Shown here: one piece after another, positions 1 through 6,281 of the stretch
Layout of the letters: each line of letters starts with the position of its first letter
How positions within the stretch are numbered: the first letter of the stretch is position 1
NCBI GenBank assembly: GCA_049890035.1
Contig: JBMHCG010000015.1
Coordinates: 1 to 15,501, forward strand
Direction of reading: 5' to 3'
DNA length: 15,501 nucleotides
Source: UBA11891 sp049890035
Lineage (GTDB): Bacteria > Bacteroidota > Bacteroidia > Flavobacteriales > Flavobacteriaceae
Notes under the pieces: generated by a model
Databases searched by the model: none
What the model was told of the DNA's origin: nothing
The model's input: the letters and a program-made list of their open reading frames with translations, nothing else
Translations under genes and position numbers: made by a program

Positions 1-48
1 TTGAAATACTAATTCTTCATTTCATTAGATGAATTGGTTTATGGTTAT

Positions 49-80
49 AACCGCTAGACTTAACATCTGGCGGTTTTTTT
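49..80 (+). terminator. Intrinsic terminator for a gene left of the window
   Basis: A 10-bp stem (AACCGCTAGA with TCTGGCGGTT, one G-T pair) closes a 7-nt loop and runs into a 7-T tract. The T tract lies only on the + side, so it ends transcription that enters from the left. No coding region for it is visible in the window. Confidence 0.75.
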
Positions 81-130
81 GTACCTTATTCATGAAAATC
101 ATAAACATTCTTGTTTGAAGATTAGTATTT

Positions 131-183
131 GAAACCACAGCTGAAACCAAACGGTTAACGAAGAGGCTGTGGTTTCTTTTTTT
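131..183 (+). terminator. Second rightward intrinsic terminator
   Basis: A perfect 11-bp inverted repeat (GAAACCACAGC with GCTGTGGTTTC) flanks a 24-nt loop that contains a smaller AACC/GGTT stem, followed by seven T's. It stands about 50 bp after the first rightward terminator, with no gene between them. The two act as a tandem stop facing the oncoming leftward tRNA operon. The 24-nt loop is longer than usual for a terminator. Confidence 0.7.
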
Positions 184-240
184 ACGGTTAGTTATGGATA
201 AGATTGGGGCAAAAGTCCCCCATAAGTCCCCAGAAGAAGT

Positions 241-270
241 AAAATAAAAAGGCTCACCTTACGGCAATCC
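241..270 (-). terminator. Terminator of the tRNA operon
   Basis: On the - strand, GGATTGCC-GTAA-GGTGAGCC forms an 8-bp stem with one A-G mismatch and a GTAA tetraloop, followed by TTTTTATTTT. It lies 14 nt past the 3' end of tRNA-Thr(GGT), so the leftward tRNA transcript stops here and does not continue into another gene. Confidence 0.6.
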
Positions 271-283
271 TTGTGAATATTAG

Positions 284-355
284 AGCCAACGAGGAGATTT
301 GAACTCCCGACCTCTTCCTTACCAAGGAAACGCTCTACCCCTGAGCTACGTCGGC
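284..355 (-). tRNA. tRNA-Thr (anticodon GGT)
   Basis: The 72-nt cloverleaf reads on the - strand. The acceptor stem GCCGACG pairs with CGTTGGC and the discriminator base is T. The anticodon stem TTTCC/GGAAG presents loop TTGGTAA with anticodon GGT. The D-arm and the T-arm (GTTCAAATC) are canonical. CCA is not encoded. It is last in the leftward run of four tRNAs, in the order Thr-Tyr-Gly-Thr. Confidence 0.96.
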
Positions 356-371
356 CTTCAAACGATCATGC

Positions 372-419
372 TTACTTCGATCTCCCTCGAACAGGGTCCC
401 TATTGAAAAAACGAAGTAA
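372..419 (-). repeat. Inverted repeat in the tRNA-Gly/tRNA-Thr spacer
   Basis: TTACTTCG (372-379) and CGAAGTAA (412-419) form a perfect 8-bp inverted repeat with an inner CCCT/AGGG hairpin. In the transcript this would fold between two tRNAs, where processing enzymes act. The inner part contains GTTCGA, the T-loop consensus, but no complete tRNA can be folded. Confidence 0.5.
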
Positions 420-424
420 TAAAG

Positions 425-497
425 AGCGGGAGACCGGGTTCGAACCGGCGACATTCAGCTTGGAAGGCTGACGCTCTACCAACTGAGCTACTCCCGC
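425..497 (-). tRNA. tRNA-Gly (anticodon TCC)
   Basis: The 73-nt cloverleaf lies on the - strand. The acceptor stem GCGGGAG pairs with CTCCCGC. The anticodon stem TCAGC/GCTGA holds loop CTTCCAA with anticodon TCC. The T-arm carries GGTTCGAACCC. CCA is not encoded. The 69-nt spacer to the next tRNA-Thr contains an inverted repeat, listed separately. Confidence 0.96.
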
Positions 498-534
498 TGT
501 TGTGATTTACTACATGCAGTTGTTGGTAGTTTTG

Positions 535-617
535 TGGGGAGAGCAGGATTCGAACCTGCGAAGGTAAAAACCAACAGATTTACAGTCTGTCCTCGTTGGC
601 CGCTTGAGTATCTCCCC
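535..617 (-). tRNA. tRNA-Tyr (anticodon GTA)
   Basis: This 83-nt class II tRNA has a long variable arm. The acceptor stem GGGGAGA pairs with TCTCCCC and the discriminator is A. The anticodon stem ACAGA/TCTGT holds loop CTGTAAA with anticodon GTA. CCA is not encoded. It lies 12 nt after tRNA-Thr(TGT), so the two are surely cotranscribed. Confidence 0.96.
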
Positions 618-629
618 CAAACAAAAAAG

Positions 630-703
630 AGCCGATGGAGGGACTCGAACCCACGACCTGCTGATTACAAATCAGCTGCTCTAGCCAGCTGAGCTACATC
701 GGC
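630..703 (-). tRNA. tRNA-Thr (anticodon TGT)
   Basis: The 74-nt cloverleaf lies on the - strand. The acceptor stem GCCGATG pairs with CATCGGC. The anticodon stem GCTGA/TCAGC holds loop TTTGTAA with anticodon TGT. The T-arm contains GGGTTCGAGTCCC. CCA is not encoded. It is the first tRNA of the leftward cluster and sits just behind a good promoter match. Confidence 0.96.
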
Positions 704-720
704 TTTTGTTTTTGCGATTG

Positions 721-751
721 CAAAGTAAATGTATATTTCCTTCCTTTCAAA
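721..751 (-). promoter_or_regulatory. Promoter of the tRNA cluster
   Basis: On the - strand TTTG (748-751) is followed, after 19 nt, by TTACTTTG (721-728), one mismatch from the Bacteroidetes -7 element TAnnTTTG. The predicted start, near 714-718, is about 10-15 nt ahead of the first tRNA. This would let the tRNAs be made independently of hpf. Confidence 0.55.
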
Positions 752-776
752 GAAAATAGATCTTTTTTAATGGATT

Positions 777-1073
777 TTAGGAACGGATTTTTTCTTTGTG
801 ACGCTTCAGTATGCGTTCGGCACTCGCAGCGGTTTGATCCACCGCTTCTTCAAAACTCCGACACATTTTTTTGATCATAAAATAGTCCCCGGGAACACTT
901 ACTTTTAATTCGACTTGCTTGTTCGTCCGATCCGAGGTATTTTCAACTTTAGTGAAAATCTCAACCGACACAATCCGATCGTAAAATTGCTCCAATTTGG
1001 CAATTCGTTTTTTGGTAAATTCAATCAATTTGAGGTCCGCTTGATAATTAATGGATTGAAATTCAATAGTCAT
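777..1073 (-). CDS. hpf: Ribosome hibernation-promoting factor, short HPF/RaiA family
   Basis: This 98-residue protein matches the short HPF/RaiA fold: an N-terminal beta strand (TIEFQSINYQAD), a basic helix (KKRIAKLEQF), two central strands, and a C-terminal helix (SFEEAVDQTAASAERILKRHKEK) with many Lys/Arg. Proteins of this family bind the 30S decoding centre in stationary phase and inactivate or dimerise ribosomes. The length fits the short form, because the C-terminal dimerisation domain of long HPF is absent. The ATG at 1073 lies 27 nt past the xerC stop, so the gene is probably cotranscribed with xerC. No SD is visible, as expected for Bacteroidetes. Neighbours (rpsU, tRNAs) fit a translation theme. 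Confidence 0.88.
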   Translation of the reverse strand: MTIEFQSINYQADLKLIEFTKKRIAKLEQFYDRIVSVEIFTKVENTSDRTNKQVELKVSVPGDYFMIKKMCRSFEEAVDQTAASAERILKRHKEKIRS

Positions 1074-1100
1074 AGCATTTCAAAATTTAAAGGTTCCACT

Positions 1101-1991
1101 TTATTTTTTGGTCCCTCTCGGATGGGACCCCCGATAAACTTTTTGCAACTGCTCTAAGCTGCTGTGTGTATATAACTGTGTTGCCGCAACACTGCTGTGC
1201 CCTAATAGTTCTTTTACGGCATTCAGATCAGCTCCGTTATCCAATAAATGGGTGGCGAAACTATGCCGTAACATATGGGGACTTTTTTTAGTTTTTGTTG
1301 TGATTCCATTAAGGTAAAAATTAACCGTTTCATAGACAAATTTTTCGGTCAATTTCTCCCCGTTTTGACGCAACAAATAATAGGTGTTGTCGATCAAAGA
1401 CAATTGTTTTTTTTGGTCTTCATAGGCAATCAAATGATCTTTTAATACAGCTACGATCGGAATCATTCGTTCTTTGTTCCGTTTCCCCAACACCTTCAGG
1501 GTCCGTTTGTCGGGATCGATCCCCTGGGATGACAAATGAATTAACTCCTGACGCCGCATACCCGTGTAATACAACAGTGCAATAAGGGTAAACTGCAAAC
1601 AGCCTTCATATGTTTGAGGGTATCGGGAGGGGTGTAGTAGTTGTTTGATTTCTTCTTGGGTGTATGGAACTTGAAGTTTTTTAGCAGTCTTTAAAGGTTG
1701 GTGATCTGTCATGGGATGCTTTTCAATCTGTTGACTGTGAAGCAAAAAAGTGTAAAAGGAACGCAGGCTTGACAGCTTTCTATTAATCGTTCGGTGGGTA
1801 CGTTGTTCTTTTTTTAAAGCAACGATCCATGACCGTATGATTCCGTAATGCATTCGGGTTAAATCTGTCACGGCAAAGGTTGTTTGACAAAAAAGCGCAA
1901 AACTTTCTAAATCCCGCTGATATGCCAACTGGGTATGGGGCGAATACTTTTTCTCCAAAGCCAGGTAGTCGAGAAAGGGTTTGATAGCCAT
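1101..1991 (-). CDS. xerC: Tyrosine recombinase XerC-like
   Basis: This 296-residue tyrosine recombinase has an N-terminal SAM-like core-binding domain (about 1-85) and a C-terminal catalytic domain. The full catalytic set is visible: Arg146 (TGMRRQEL), Lys170 (LGKRNKER), His239 and Arg242 (HMLRHSFATHLL), His265 (LGHSS) and the nucleophile Tyr274 (QLYTH). Length and motifs fit chromosomal Xer proteins that resolve chromosome dimers at dif. Its place between rpsU and hpf also argues for the housekeeping enzyme and against a mobile-element integrase. Whether it is the XerC or the XerD partner cannot be settled from sequence alone. The ATG at 1991 directly follows the T tract of a terminator, so expression must come from read-through or from a start inside that hairpin. 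Confidence 0.9.
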   Translation of the reverse strand: MAIKPFLDYLALEKKYSPHTQLAYQRDLESFALFCQTTFAVTDLTRMHYGIIRSWIVALKKEQRTHRTINRKLSSLRSFYTFLLHSQQIEKHPMTDHQPLKTAKKLQVPYTQEEIKQLLHPSRYPQTYEGCLQFTLIALLYYTGMRRQELIHLSSQGIDPDKRTLKVLGKRNKERMIPIVAVLKDHLIAYEDQKKQLSLIDNTYYLLRQNGEKLTEKFVYETVNFYLNGITTKTKKSPHMLRHSFATHLLDNGADLNAVKELLGHSSVAATQLYTHSSLEQLQKVYRGSHPRGTKK

Positions 1992-2029
1992 AAAAAATCC
2001 TGTATCTCAAAGGTAATCGAAATACAGGA
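1992..2029 (-). terminator. Terminator/attenuator between rpsU and xerC
   Basis: On the - strand TCCTGTATTTC and GAGATACAGGA form an 11-bp stem (one G-T pair) with a 10-nt loop, then six T's. The xerC start codon follows at once. It should end most rpsU transcripts and lower expression of the genes behind it. Confidence 0.75.
2008..2015 (-). promoter_or_regulatory. Possible xerC -7 promoter element inside the terminator loop
   Basis: The - strand reads TACCTTTG, an exact TAnnTTTG match, in the loop and 3' arm of the rpsU terminator. No TTTG -33 box lies at the right distance. If used, transcription would start about 10 nt before the xerC ATG. Confidence 0.25.
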
Positions 2030-2055
2030 ATTCGGTACAGCTTCTGTCTCGTGTT

Positions 2056-2250
2056 CTATTGATTTTCTTGGTCGCGTAGTTTTTGAATGTACTGCGCCTT
2101 GATCATTTTATCGCGGTGTCGGACAGAAGGTTTTGTAAACTGCTTACGCTCACGCAATTGACGCATGGCTCCCGTGCGATCGAACTTGCGCTTGAAACGC
2201 TTGAGTGCGCGATCGATGTTTTCTCCTTCTTTAATCGGTATGATTAGCAT
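2056..2250 (-). CDS. rpsU: 30S ribosomal protein bS21
   Basis: This 64-residue, very basic protein matches bS21: the N-terminal strand MLIIPIKEGENIDRALKRFK, the RKFDRTG segment and an Arg/Lys-rich helix. It binds the 30S platform next to the 16S rRNA 3' end. In Flavobacterium johnsoniae, structural work showed bS21 with bS18 and bS6 hiding the anti-SD, with Tyr54 of bS21 involved; this protein also has Tyr at position 54 (KAQYIQKL). The start at 2250 is set by a perfect SD 8 nt upstream, rare in this phylum. A -7 box lies about 27 nt upstream of the start codon and a strong terminator follows the gene, so it can form its own transcript. Confidence 0.95.
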   Translation of the reverse strand: MLIIPIKEGENIDRALKRFKRKFDRTGAMRQLRERKQFTKPSVRHRDKMIKAQYIQKLRDQENQ

Positions 2251-2258
2251 GTATTAGC

Positions 2259-2265
2259 ACCTCCT
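2259..2265 (-). promoter_or_regulatory. Strong Shine-Dalgarno of rpsU
   Basis: AGGAGGT (AGGAGGTG if the next base is counted) lies 8 nt before the rpsU ATG and complements the 16S anti-SD. Other genes here lack such a site. The family-known model is that ribosomes lacking bS21 expose their anti-SD and translate rpsU preferentially, giving autoregulation. Confidence 0.85.
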
Positions 2266-2276
2266 CTCATGGTGGT

Positions 2277-2284
2277 CAAAGATA
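2277..2284 (-). promoter_or_regulatory. rpsU promoter -7 element
   Basis: The - strand reads TATCTTTG, an exact TAnnTTTG match, 26 nt upstream of the rpsU ATG. No clear TTTG stands 19-21 nt further upstream, so only half of the promoter is supported. It lies just past the acyl-CoA dehydrogenase stop codon. Confidence 0.45.
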
Positions 2285-2305
2285 GACAAGTTTTTGACAC
2301 CAGCC

Positions 2306-3466
2306 TTAGTCCTGCAAAATTTTTCTGGCTATTACCAGTTTTTGTATCTCACTGGTCCCTTCACCGATGGTACACAACTTGGAATCACGGAGAAATTTTT
2401 CTACCGGGAAATCCTTAGTAAATCCATAGCCACCATGGATCTGAACCGAATCATTGGCAACAGATACACAAACTTCTGAGGCTTTGTATTTGGCCATAGC
2501 ACCTATGGTAGTTACATTTTTGCCCTGGTTTTTCATTTCCGAAGCTTTCTGGGTCAGCAATCGTGCTGCTTCGATTTCAGTTGCCATATCAGCCAACTTA
2601 AAGGAAATCCCCTGAAAGCTACTAATGGCTTTTCCAAACTGTTGTCGTTCCTTGGAATAACGCAGACTGGCTTCGTAGGCACCTTGCGCGATCCCCAAAG
2701 ATAGGGCAGCAATAGAAATGCGCCCACCATCCAATATTTGCATGGACTGAATAAATCCATCACCAACAGGGCCCAATCGGTTGGCATCGGGAATCCGACA
2801 ATTGTCAAACACCATCTCGGCTGTTTCAGAGGCGCGCATCCCGAGTTTGTTTTCTTTTTTTCCTGCACCGAAGCCAGGCGTTCCCCGCTCCACAACAAAG
2901 GCGGTCATTCCGCGGCTGTCTCCCTTCTCACCGTTTCGAGCAATCACAACAGCAACGTCACCGGATTTGCCATGGGTAATGAAGTTCTTGGTTCCATTCA
3001 ATACCCAATCATCGCCTTCTTGACGGGCCGTTGTATGCATTCCTTTGGCATCCGATCCTGTATTATGCTCGGTCAATCCCCAGGCTCCGATCCATTGACC
3101 ACAAGTCAATTTTGGCAACCATTGCTTGCGTTGGGCTTCATTACCAAATTGATAGATATGATTGGTGCACAAAGAGTTGTGTGCTGCTATAGACAGTCCG
3201 ATGGACGGATCCACCTTTGAGATTTCTTCAATGATAGAAACATATTCATGGTAACCCAGCCCCGAACCACCGTATTCGGCGGGAATCAATACCCCCAAAA
3301 AACCGAGGGTTCCGGCTTCTTGCATGACTTCTGTAGGAAAGTATTGTGCTTCGTCCCAATCCATTATGTGGGGCTTGATGTGCTTATGGGCAAATTCCCG
3401 CGCTGCATCGGTAACGAGCTGGATGTCGGTGTCTTGACTCATGACATCGGTTAACATAGTATTCAT
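2306..3466 (-). CDS. Acyl-CoA dehydrogenase (short-chain/butyryl-CoA type)
   Basis: This 386-residue flavoenzyme covers the full acyl-CoA dehydrogenase fold: an N-terminal helical domain (about 12-125), a middle beta domain starting with LTEHNTGSDA (131-140), and a C-terminal helical domain with the FAD-contacting segments RQQFGKAI (274-281) and QIHGGYGFT (342-350). The catalytic base is Glu369 in GEGTSEIQ, the position used by short- and medium-chain enzymes. It catalyses alpha,beta-dehydrogenation of acyl-CoA in fatty-acid or branched-chain amino-acid catabolism; the exact substrate cannot be read from sequence. The start at 3466 is the longest choice; Met4 or Met9 are possible. The ATG is only 10 nt past the end of the HhH gene remnant, and a TATATTTG box stands 16 nt upstream. 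Confidence 0.92.
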   Translation of the reverse strand: MNTMLTDVMSQDTDIQLVTDAAREFAHKHIKPHIMDWDEAQYFPTEVMQEAGTLGFLGVLIPAEYGGSGLGYHEYVSIIEEISKVDPSIGLSIAAHNSLCTNHIYQFGNEAQRKQWLPKLTCGQWIGAWGLTEHNTGSDAKGMHTTARQEGDDWVLNGTKNFITHGKSGDVAVVIARNGEKGDSRGMTAFVVERGTPGFGAGKKENKLGMRASETAEMVFDNCRIPDANRLGPVGDGFIQSMQILDGGRISIAALSLGIAQGAYEASLRYSKERQQFGKAISSFQGISFKLADMATEIEAARLLTQKASEMKNQGKNVTTIGAMAKYKASEVCVSVANDSVQIHGGYGFTKDFPVEKFLRDSKLCTIGEGTSEIQKLVIARKILQD

Positions 3467-3475
3467 ATAGCAATT

Positions 3476-3592
3476 TTAATACAAATATAACTTTATTCTT
3501 TGAACTTTGTTTAGTGAACATCCCGCTTGGTTCAACAAACTATCCAAGGGGATATCGGGTTGTTGGGTGCGTTGCCGAACCAGCCAGCGTGC
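3476..3592 (-). pseudogene. Severed C-terminal segment of the HhH protein
   Basis: Directly after the TAG at 3593-3595, and in the same frame, 38 codons read without interruption to a TAA at 3476-3478. They begin ARWLVRQRTQ and end NKVQRIKLYLY. Joined to the upstream end ALPYVSYE, the segment completes a third helix-hairpin-helix unit: a YxxAR-[IL]V-xxR helix followed by a 'DSLL..' hairpin and a terminal KLYL helix, as seen at the C-termini of related flavobacterial proteins. One base change, CAG (Gln) to TAG, would account for the break. Sequencing error, a true null allele, or tolerated truncation cannot be told apart here. Confidence 0.7.
3482..3489 (-). promoter_or_regulatory. Possible acyl-CoA dehydrogenase promoter -7 element
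   Basis: The - strand reads TATATTTG, an exact TAnnTTTG match, within the last codons of the HhH remnant and 15 nt before the dehydrogenase ATG. No TTTG lies at -33 spacing. The implied 5' leader would be very short. Confidence 0.35.
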
Positions 3593-4306
3593 CTACTCAT
3601 AACTCACGTAGGGCAGGGCTGCCAGAGCCCCCAGCGAAGCTGTTTCAAAAGCCAGCCGTTGCAAAGAAAATGTATCGGAAATAACAAAGCTGTTTTTGAG
3701 TCTTTGAAGGACTGCGGGTGACAAACCATACACCTCGTCCAACTGATCCATGTCAGTAAAAGCCTGAAGGGATTCTTTGTAGCGGAGGATGCGATCAGCC
3801 AAAACAGCTCCGATGCCGTACACGGCTTCCAACTGGGATAGGGTCGCACTGTTAATATCTTTTTTGATGGATTTGGAACGTTGGTTTGTCTTTTTCACAA
3901 AGGGCTTGGGAAATTTGAAATACGGTAACAGCCGTTCCATAGTCGTATCCGGCAATTGTGCGATTTGTTGAAAATCAGCAGGTTTCCGAATCCACTGACC
4001 TGCAGCACGATGGGCAGCTATCCGATCCACCAGGGAGGTGGGCAGTCCCAAAACATAGGCCCGATAATCGGAAAGGTAATTGGGATTAAAGGGATTCAAT
4101 GCAGCCTGCGAAGGAGTGGCTTCGGTTATCAAACTGTCGATTTTCAGTGACCAATACCGACTTACTTCCCGATCAAAATCCACTGCCGACGATCGAACGC
4201 GATGGCTGTTACGAAGCCAATTAAAGACGAGCAAAAGAAAAAAACAGACAAAAACAACCTTCAGTTTTTGATGGTAAAAACCGAGGGGCTGTTTTCGATA
4301 AGACAT
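3593..4306 (-). CDS. ComEA-like helix-hairpin-helix protein, truncated by an in-frame TAG
   Basis: The protein has 237 residues when started at the ATG at 4306, 7 nt past the symporter stop; a longer reading from 4372 would overlap the symporter and lacks support. It has a short basic N-terminus, one membrane segment (about 15-30, VVFVCFFLLLVF) and then tandem helix-hairpin-helix (HhH) units. The first is around LGLPTSLVDRIAAHRAAG. The second is the classic ComEA-like DINSATLSQLEAVYGIGAVLADRI. A third is cut off at ALPYVSYE by TAG. HhH units bind DNA without sequence specificity, and ComEA proteins act in DNA uptake; a membrane-anchored DNA-binding role is an inference. Family members normally continue about 38 residues more, and those codons are present after the stop. 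Confidence 0.8.
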   Translation of the reverse strand: MSYRKQPLGFYHQKLKVVFVCFFLLLVFNWLRNSHRVRSSAVDFDREVSRYWSLKIDSLITEATPSQAALNPFNPNYLSDYRAYVLGLPTSLVDRIAAHRAAGQWIRKPADFQQIAQLPDTTMERLLPYFKFPKPFVKKTNQRSKSIKKDINSATLSQLEAVYGIGAVLADRILRYKESLQAFTDMDQLDEVYGLSPAVLQRLKNSFVISDTFSLQRLAFETASLGALAALPYVSYE

Positions 4307-4313
4307 ATTTTTT

Positions 4314-5924
4314 TTATTCGTTAGGCAAACCGCGAATGGCTCCCAAATAACGATCCAACTCTTGTTTGACACGTGGAAACAAGAAAAACAAACCGATCAT
4401 ATTGGGAAATACCAAGGCTAAAATCATCGCATCGGAAAATGTCCATACAGCCGACATATCCCCTGCAGCTCCAATGACAATAAACGCCAAAAACAACAGT
4501 TTGTACGTAAGGTCAGACCATTTCCCTTTACCAAAAATAAACATCCACGATTGCAATCCGTAATAGGACCAGGAGATCATGGTGGATATTGCAAACAATA
4601 CTACAGCGATTGTAAGAAACGGTCCTGAAAAGGAGATGTATTTTGAAAAGGCCGCAGCGGTAATCGCAGCACCTTCTGCTGGCTGACCATCGATCAATAC
4701 CACTCCGTTCACACCGCCGTATTCAAATACCGAGCTGTCTCCGTTGAAAATAATGATTACCAAAGCTGTCATGGTACAAATAACAACCGTATCGATAAAT
4801 GGCTCCAGCAGTGCAACCAAGCCTTCGGAAGCGGCATATTTGGTTTTTACAGCGGAATGGGCTATGGATGCGGAACCGGCTCCGGCTTCATTGGAGAAGG
4901 CAGCCCTGCGGAAACCTGTAATCAACACACCCAGCAAACCACCCAAACCGGCTTGTGGACTAAAAGCCTGAGATACGATCATTCCAAAGGCATCATCAAC
5001 GAAACTGATGTTACTACCAATTATGTACAAACAGGCTATGATATACATCAATGCCATAAAAGGCACAACTTTCTCCGTAACCGATGCAATACGCTTGATA
5101 CCTCCAATGATGATCACACCGACCAACAGCATCATGATAACGCCTATGATCGTTCGGGCGCTTCCCCCAGTCATTCCAAATGAGTTGACCAACTGCATGG
5201 CTGCTTGATTGGACTGGGCAGCGTTTCCTCCACCAAAAGAAGCACCAATACACAAAAAAGCAAATACAAAGGCGAGAAATTTACCCAAACGGGCGTATCC
5301 TTTTTCTTGGAGTCCCTTGGTCAAATAATACATGGGACCCCCATAAACGGTTCCATCCTCCCCTACGTCTCGGTATTGAACCCCAAGGGTGCATTCTACG
5401 AACTTGGTAGACATGCCCAGCAACCCACAAAGGATCATCCAAAAGGTCGCACCCGGGCCACCTACCGCAATGGCAAGAGCCACGCCGGCTATATTGCCAT
5501 TCCCAACGGTCCCTGAAACAGCTGTTGCAAGTGCCTGAAAATGACTTACTTCACCTTCTTCAGCTTCATCTTTTATGGTGCCCTTAATGTCGCCATCGAT
5601 GGCCAGGTTGGGGTCACCAGCACTGTGGTGATCCAAGGCATCATAGCACCCCCGTACTGTATTGATGGCTGTGGGGAACTGGCGAATGTTGACAAAACCA
5701 AAATAAAGCGTAAAGAACAACGCGCCCCCTACCAATAAAAAGATAATGGTTGGGATGCCCGTCCCAGGAAAATTGTGCAAAACAACACTGCCCCACCAAT
5801 CGGCTATGGGCGTAAAGGCCTCATTGATCTGCTCATCCAAACCGCGTTCTTGAGCGAAATTTAATTGTGGAACAAAATACAATGCAACGACAAGGGATAA
5901 AACCCGTAGCGAACTATTTTTCAT
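4314..5924 (-). CDS. Alanine/glycine:cation symporter family protein (AgcS)
   Basis: This 536-residue transporter of the alanine-or-glycine:Na+ symporter family (APC-type fold) has a signal-like N-terminus (MKNSSLRVLSLVVALYFVPQ, ending before AQERG) and about ten hydrophobic segments. Family hallmarks include VSGTVGNGNIAGVALAI, GGPGATFWM, the GGPMYYL loop, and FRRAAFSNEAGAGSASIAHSA. Such proteins import small amino acids with Na+; the precise substrate is not evident. The start at 5924 was chosen because it places the cleavable signal first; open frame extends upstream to 6041, with another ATG at 5972. The short gap to the HhH gene (7 nt) implies cotranscription with it. Confidence 0.9.
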   Translation of the reverse strand: MKNSSLRVLSLVVALYFVPQLNFAQERGLDEQINEAFTPIADWWGSVVLHNFPGTGIPTIIFLLVGGALFFTLYFGFVNIRQFPTAINTVRGCYDALDHHSAGDPNLAIDGDIKGTIKDEAEEGEVSHFQALATAVSGTVGNGNIAGVALAIAVGGPGATFWMILCGLLGMSTKFVECTLGVQYRDVGEDGTVYGGPMYYLTKGLQEKGYARLGKFLAFVFAFLCIGASFGGGNAAQSNQAAMQLVNSFGMTGGSARTIIGVIMMLLVGVIIIGGIKRIASVTEKVVPFMALMYIIACLYIIGSNISFVDDAFGMIVSQAFSPQAGLGGLLGVLITGFRRAAFSNEAGAGSASIAHSAVKTKYAASEGLVALLEPFIDTVVICTMTALVIIIFNGDSSVFEYGGVNGVVLIDGQPAEGAAITAAAFSKYISFSGPFLTIAVVLFAISTMISWSYYGLQSWMFIFGKGKWSDLTYKLLFLAFIVIGAAGDMSAVWTFSDAMILALVFPNMIGLFFLFPRVKQELDRYLGAIRGLPNE

Positions 5925-5990
5925 AAAATACGTTTGAAAGGAAAACGATGTTTCTTCGAATTTTGGTTTCATTATTGAGCCAGCAAGATA

Positions 5991-6023
5991 TAAAAATAAA
6001 GAGAATGATGGGCCCGCGCCAAA
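5991..6023 (-). promoter_or_regulatory. Possible symporter promoter
   Basis: On the - strand TTTG (6020-6023) is followed after 21 nt by TATTTTTA (5991-5998), which departs from TAnnTTTG only in the last base. It falls in the 120-nt gap between the PspC-like gene and the symporter. The predicted leader is about 60 nt. Confidence 0.35.
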
Positions 6024-6044
6024 ACAACGAGCTGCCTCCACTTG

Positions 6045-6272
6045 TCAGAGATCGAAAACAGAAGTTCGTTTCGTATATATCATGTCTTTGAGCTTGAGCC
6101 AAAAGGCCAAAATTAGATAGATTAAAAAACCACCCACAACAGTTGTAAAGCTGGCGTAAATAAAAAAAAGACGAACACTTTTAACTTTCATACCCAAGCG
6201 ATCTGCCAATCGTTTGGATACCGCAAATCCATAGCGTTCAAAAAATATCCGTAAGGAAGCGAAATTTGACAT
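6045..6272 (-). CDS. PspC-like small membrane protein
   Basis: This 75-residue protein resembles the PspC domain: an amphipathic N-terminal part (FFERYGFAVSKRLADRLGMKVKSVRLFFIY) followed by one membrane segment (about 36-60, ASFTTVVGGFLIYLILAFWLKLKD) and a short cytoplasmic tail ending KRTSVFDL. In enterobacteria PspC is an inner-membrane sensor of the phage-shock response. Flavobacterial single-domain versions are widespread but their role is unproven. It starts 9 nt after the stop of the DUF2851 gene and is probably translated from the same transcript. The Arg/Lys-rich segment before the membrane helix is typical. Confidence 0.8.
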   Translation of the reverse strand: MSNFASLRIFFERYGFAVSKRLADRLGMKVKSVRLFFIYASFTTVVGGFLIYLILAFWLKLKDMIYTKRTSVFDL

Positions 6273-6281
6273 CTGACAAAG

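Noticed and set aside
1101..1991. The recombinase as an integrase of a mobile element at the tRNA cluster
   Set aside because: It lies between rpsU and hpf, an arrangement I recall as usual for flavobacterial xerC, and has the length and motifs of a housekeeping Xer protein. Any element near the tRNAs would be to the left of the window.
2244..2270. Eight-codon ORF (MRGGANTC) on the - strand that overlaps the rpsU SD and start
   Set aside because: It is out of frame with rpsU, and its Met codon simply precedes the SD. Too short to support, and its GGAGG codons are explained by the SD itself.
4307..4372. Longer N-terminus for the HhH protein
   Set aside because: It would lie inside the symporter gene and adds no family-like sequence. 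The ATG at 4306 gives a normal short basic N-terminus before the membrane helix.
5925..6041. Upstream extension of the symporter
   Set aside because: The added residues precede a good signal peptide and cover a possible promoter; the ATG at 5924 fits better.
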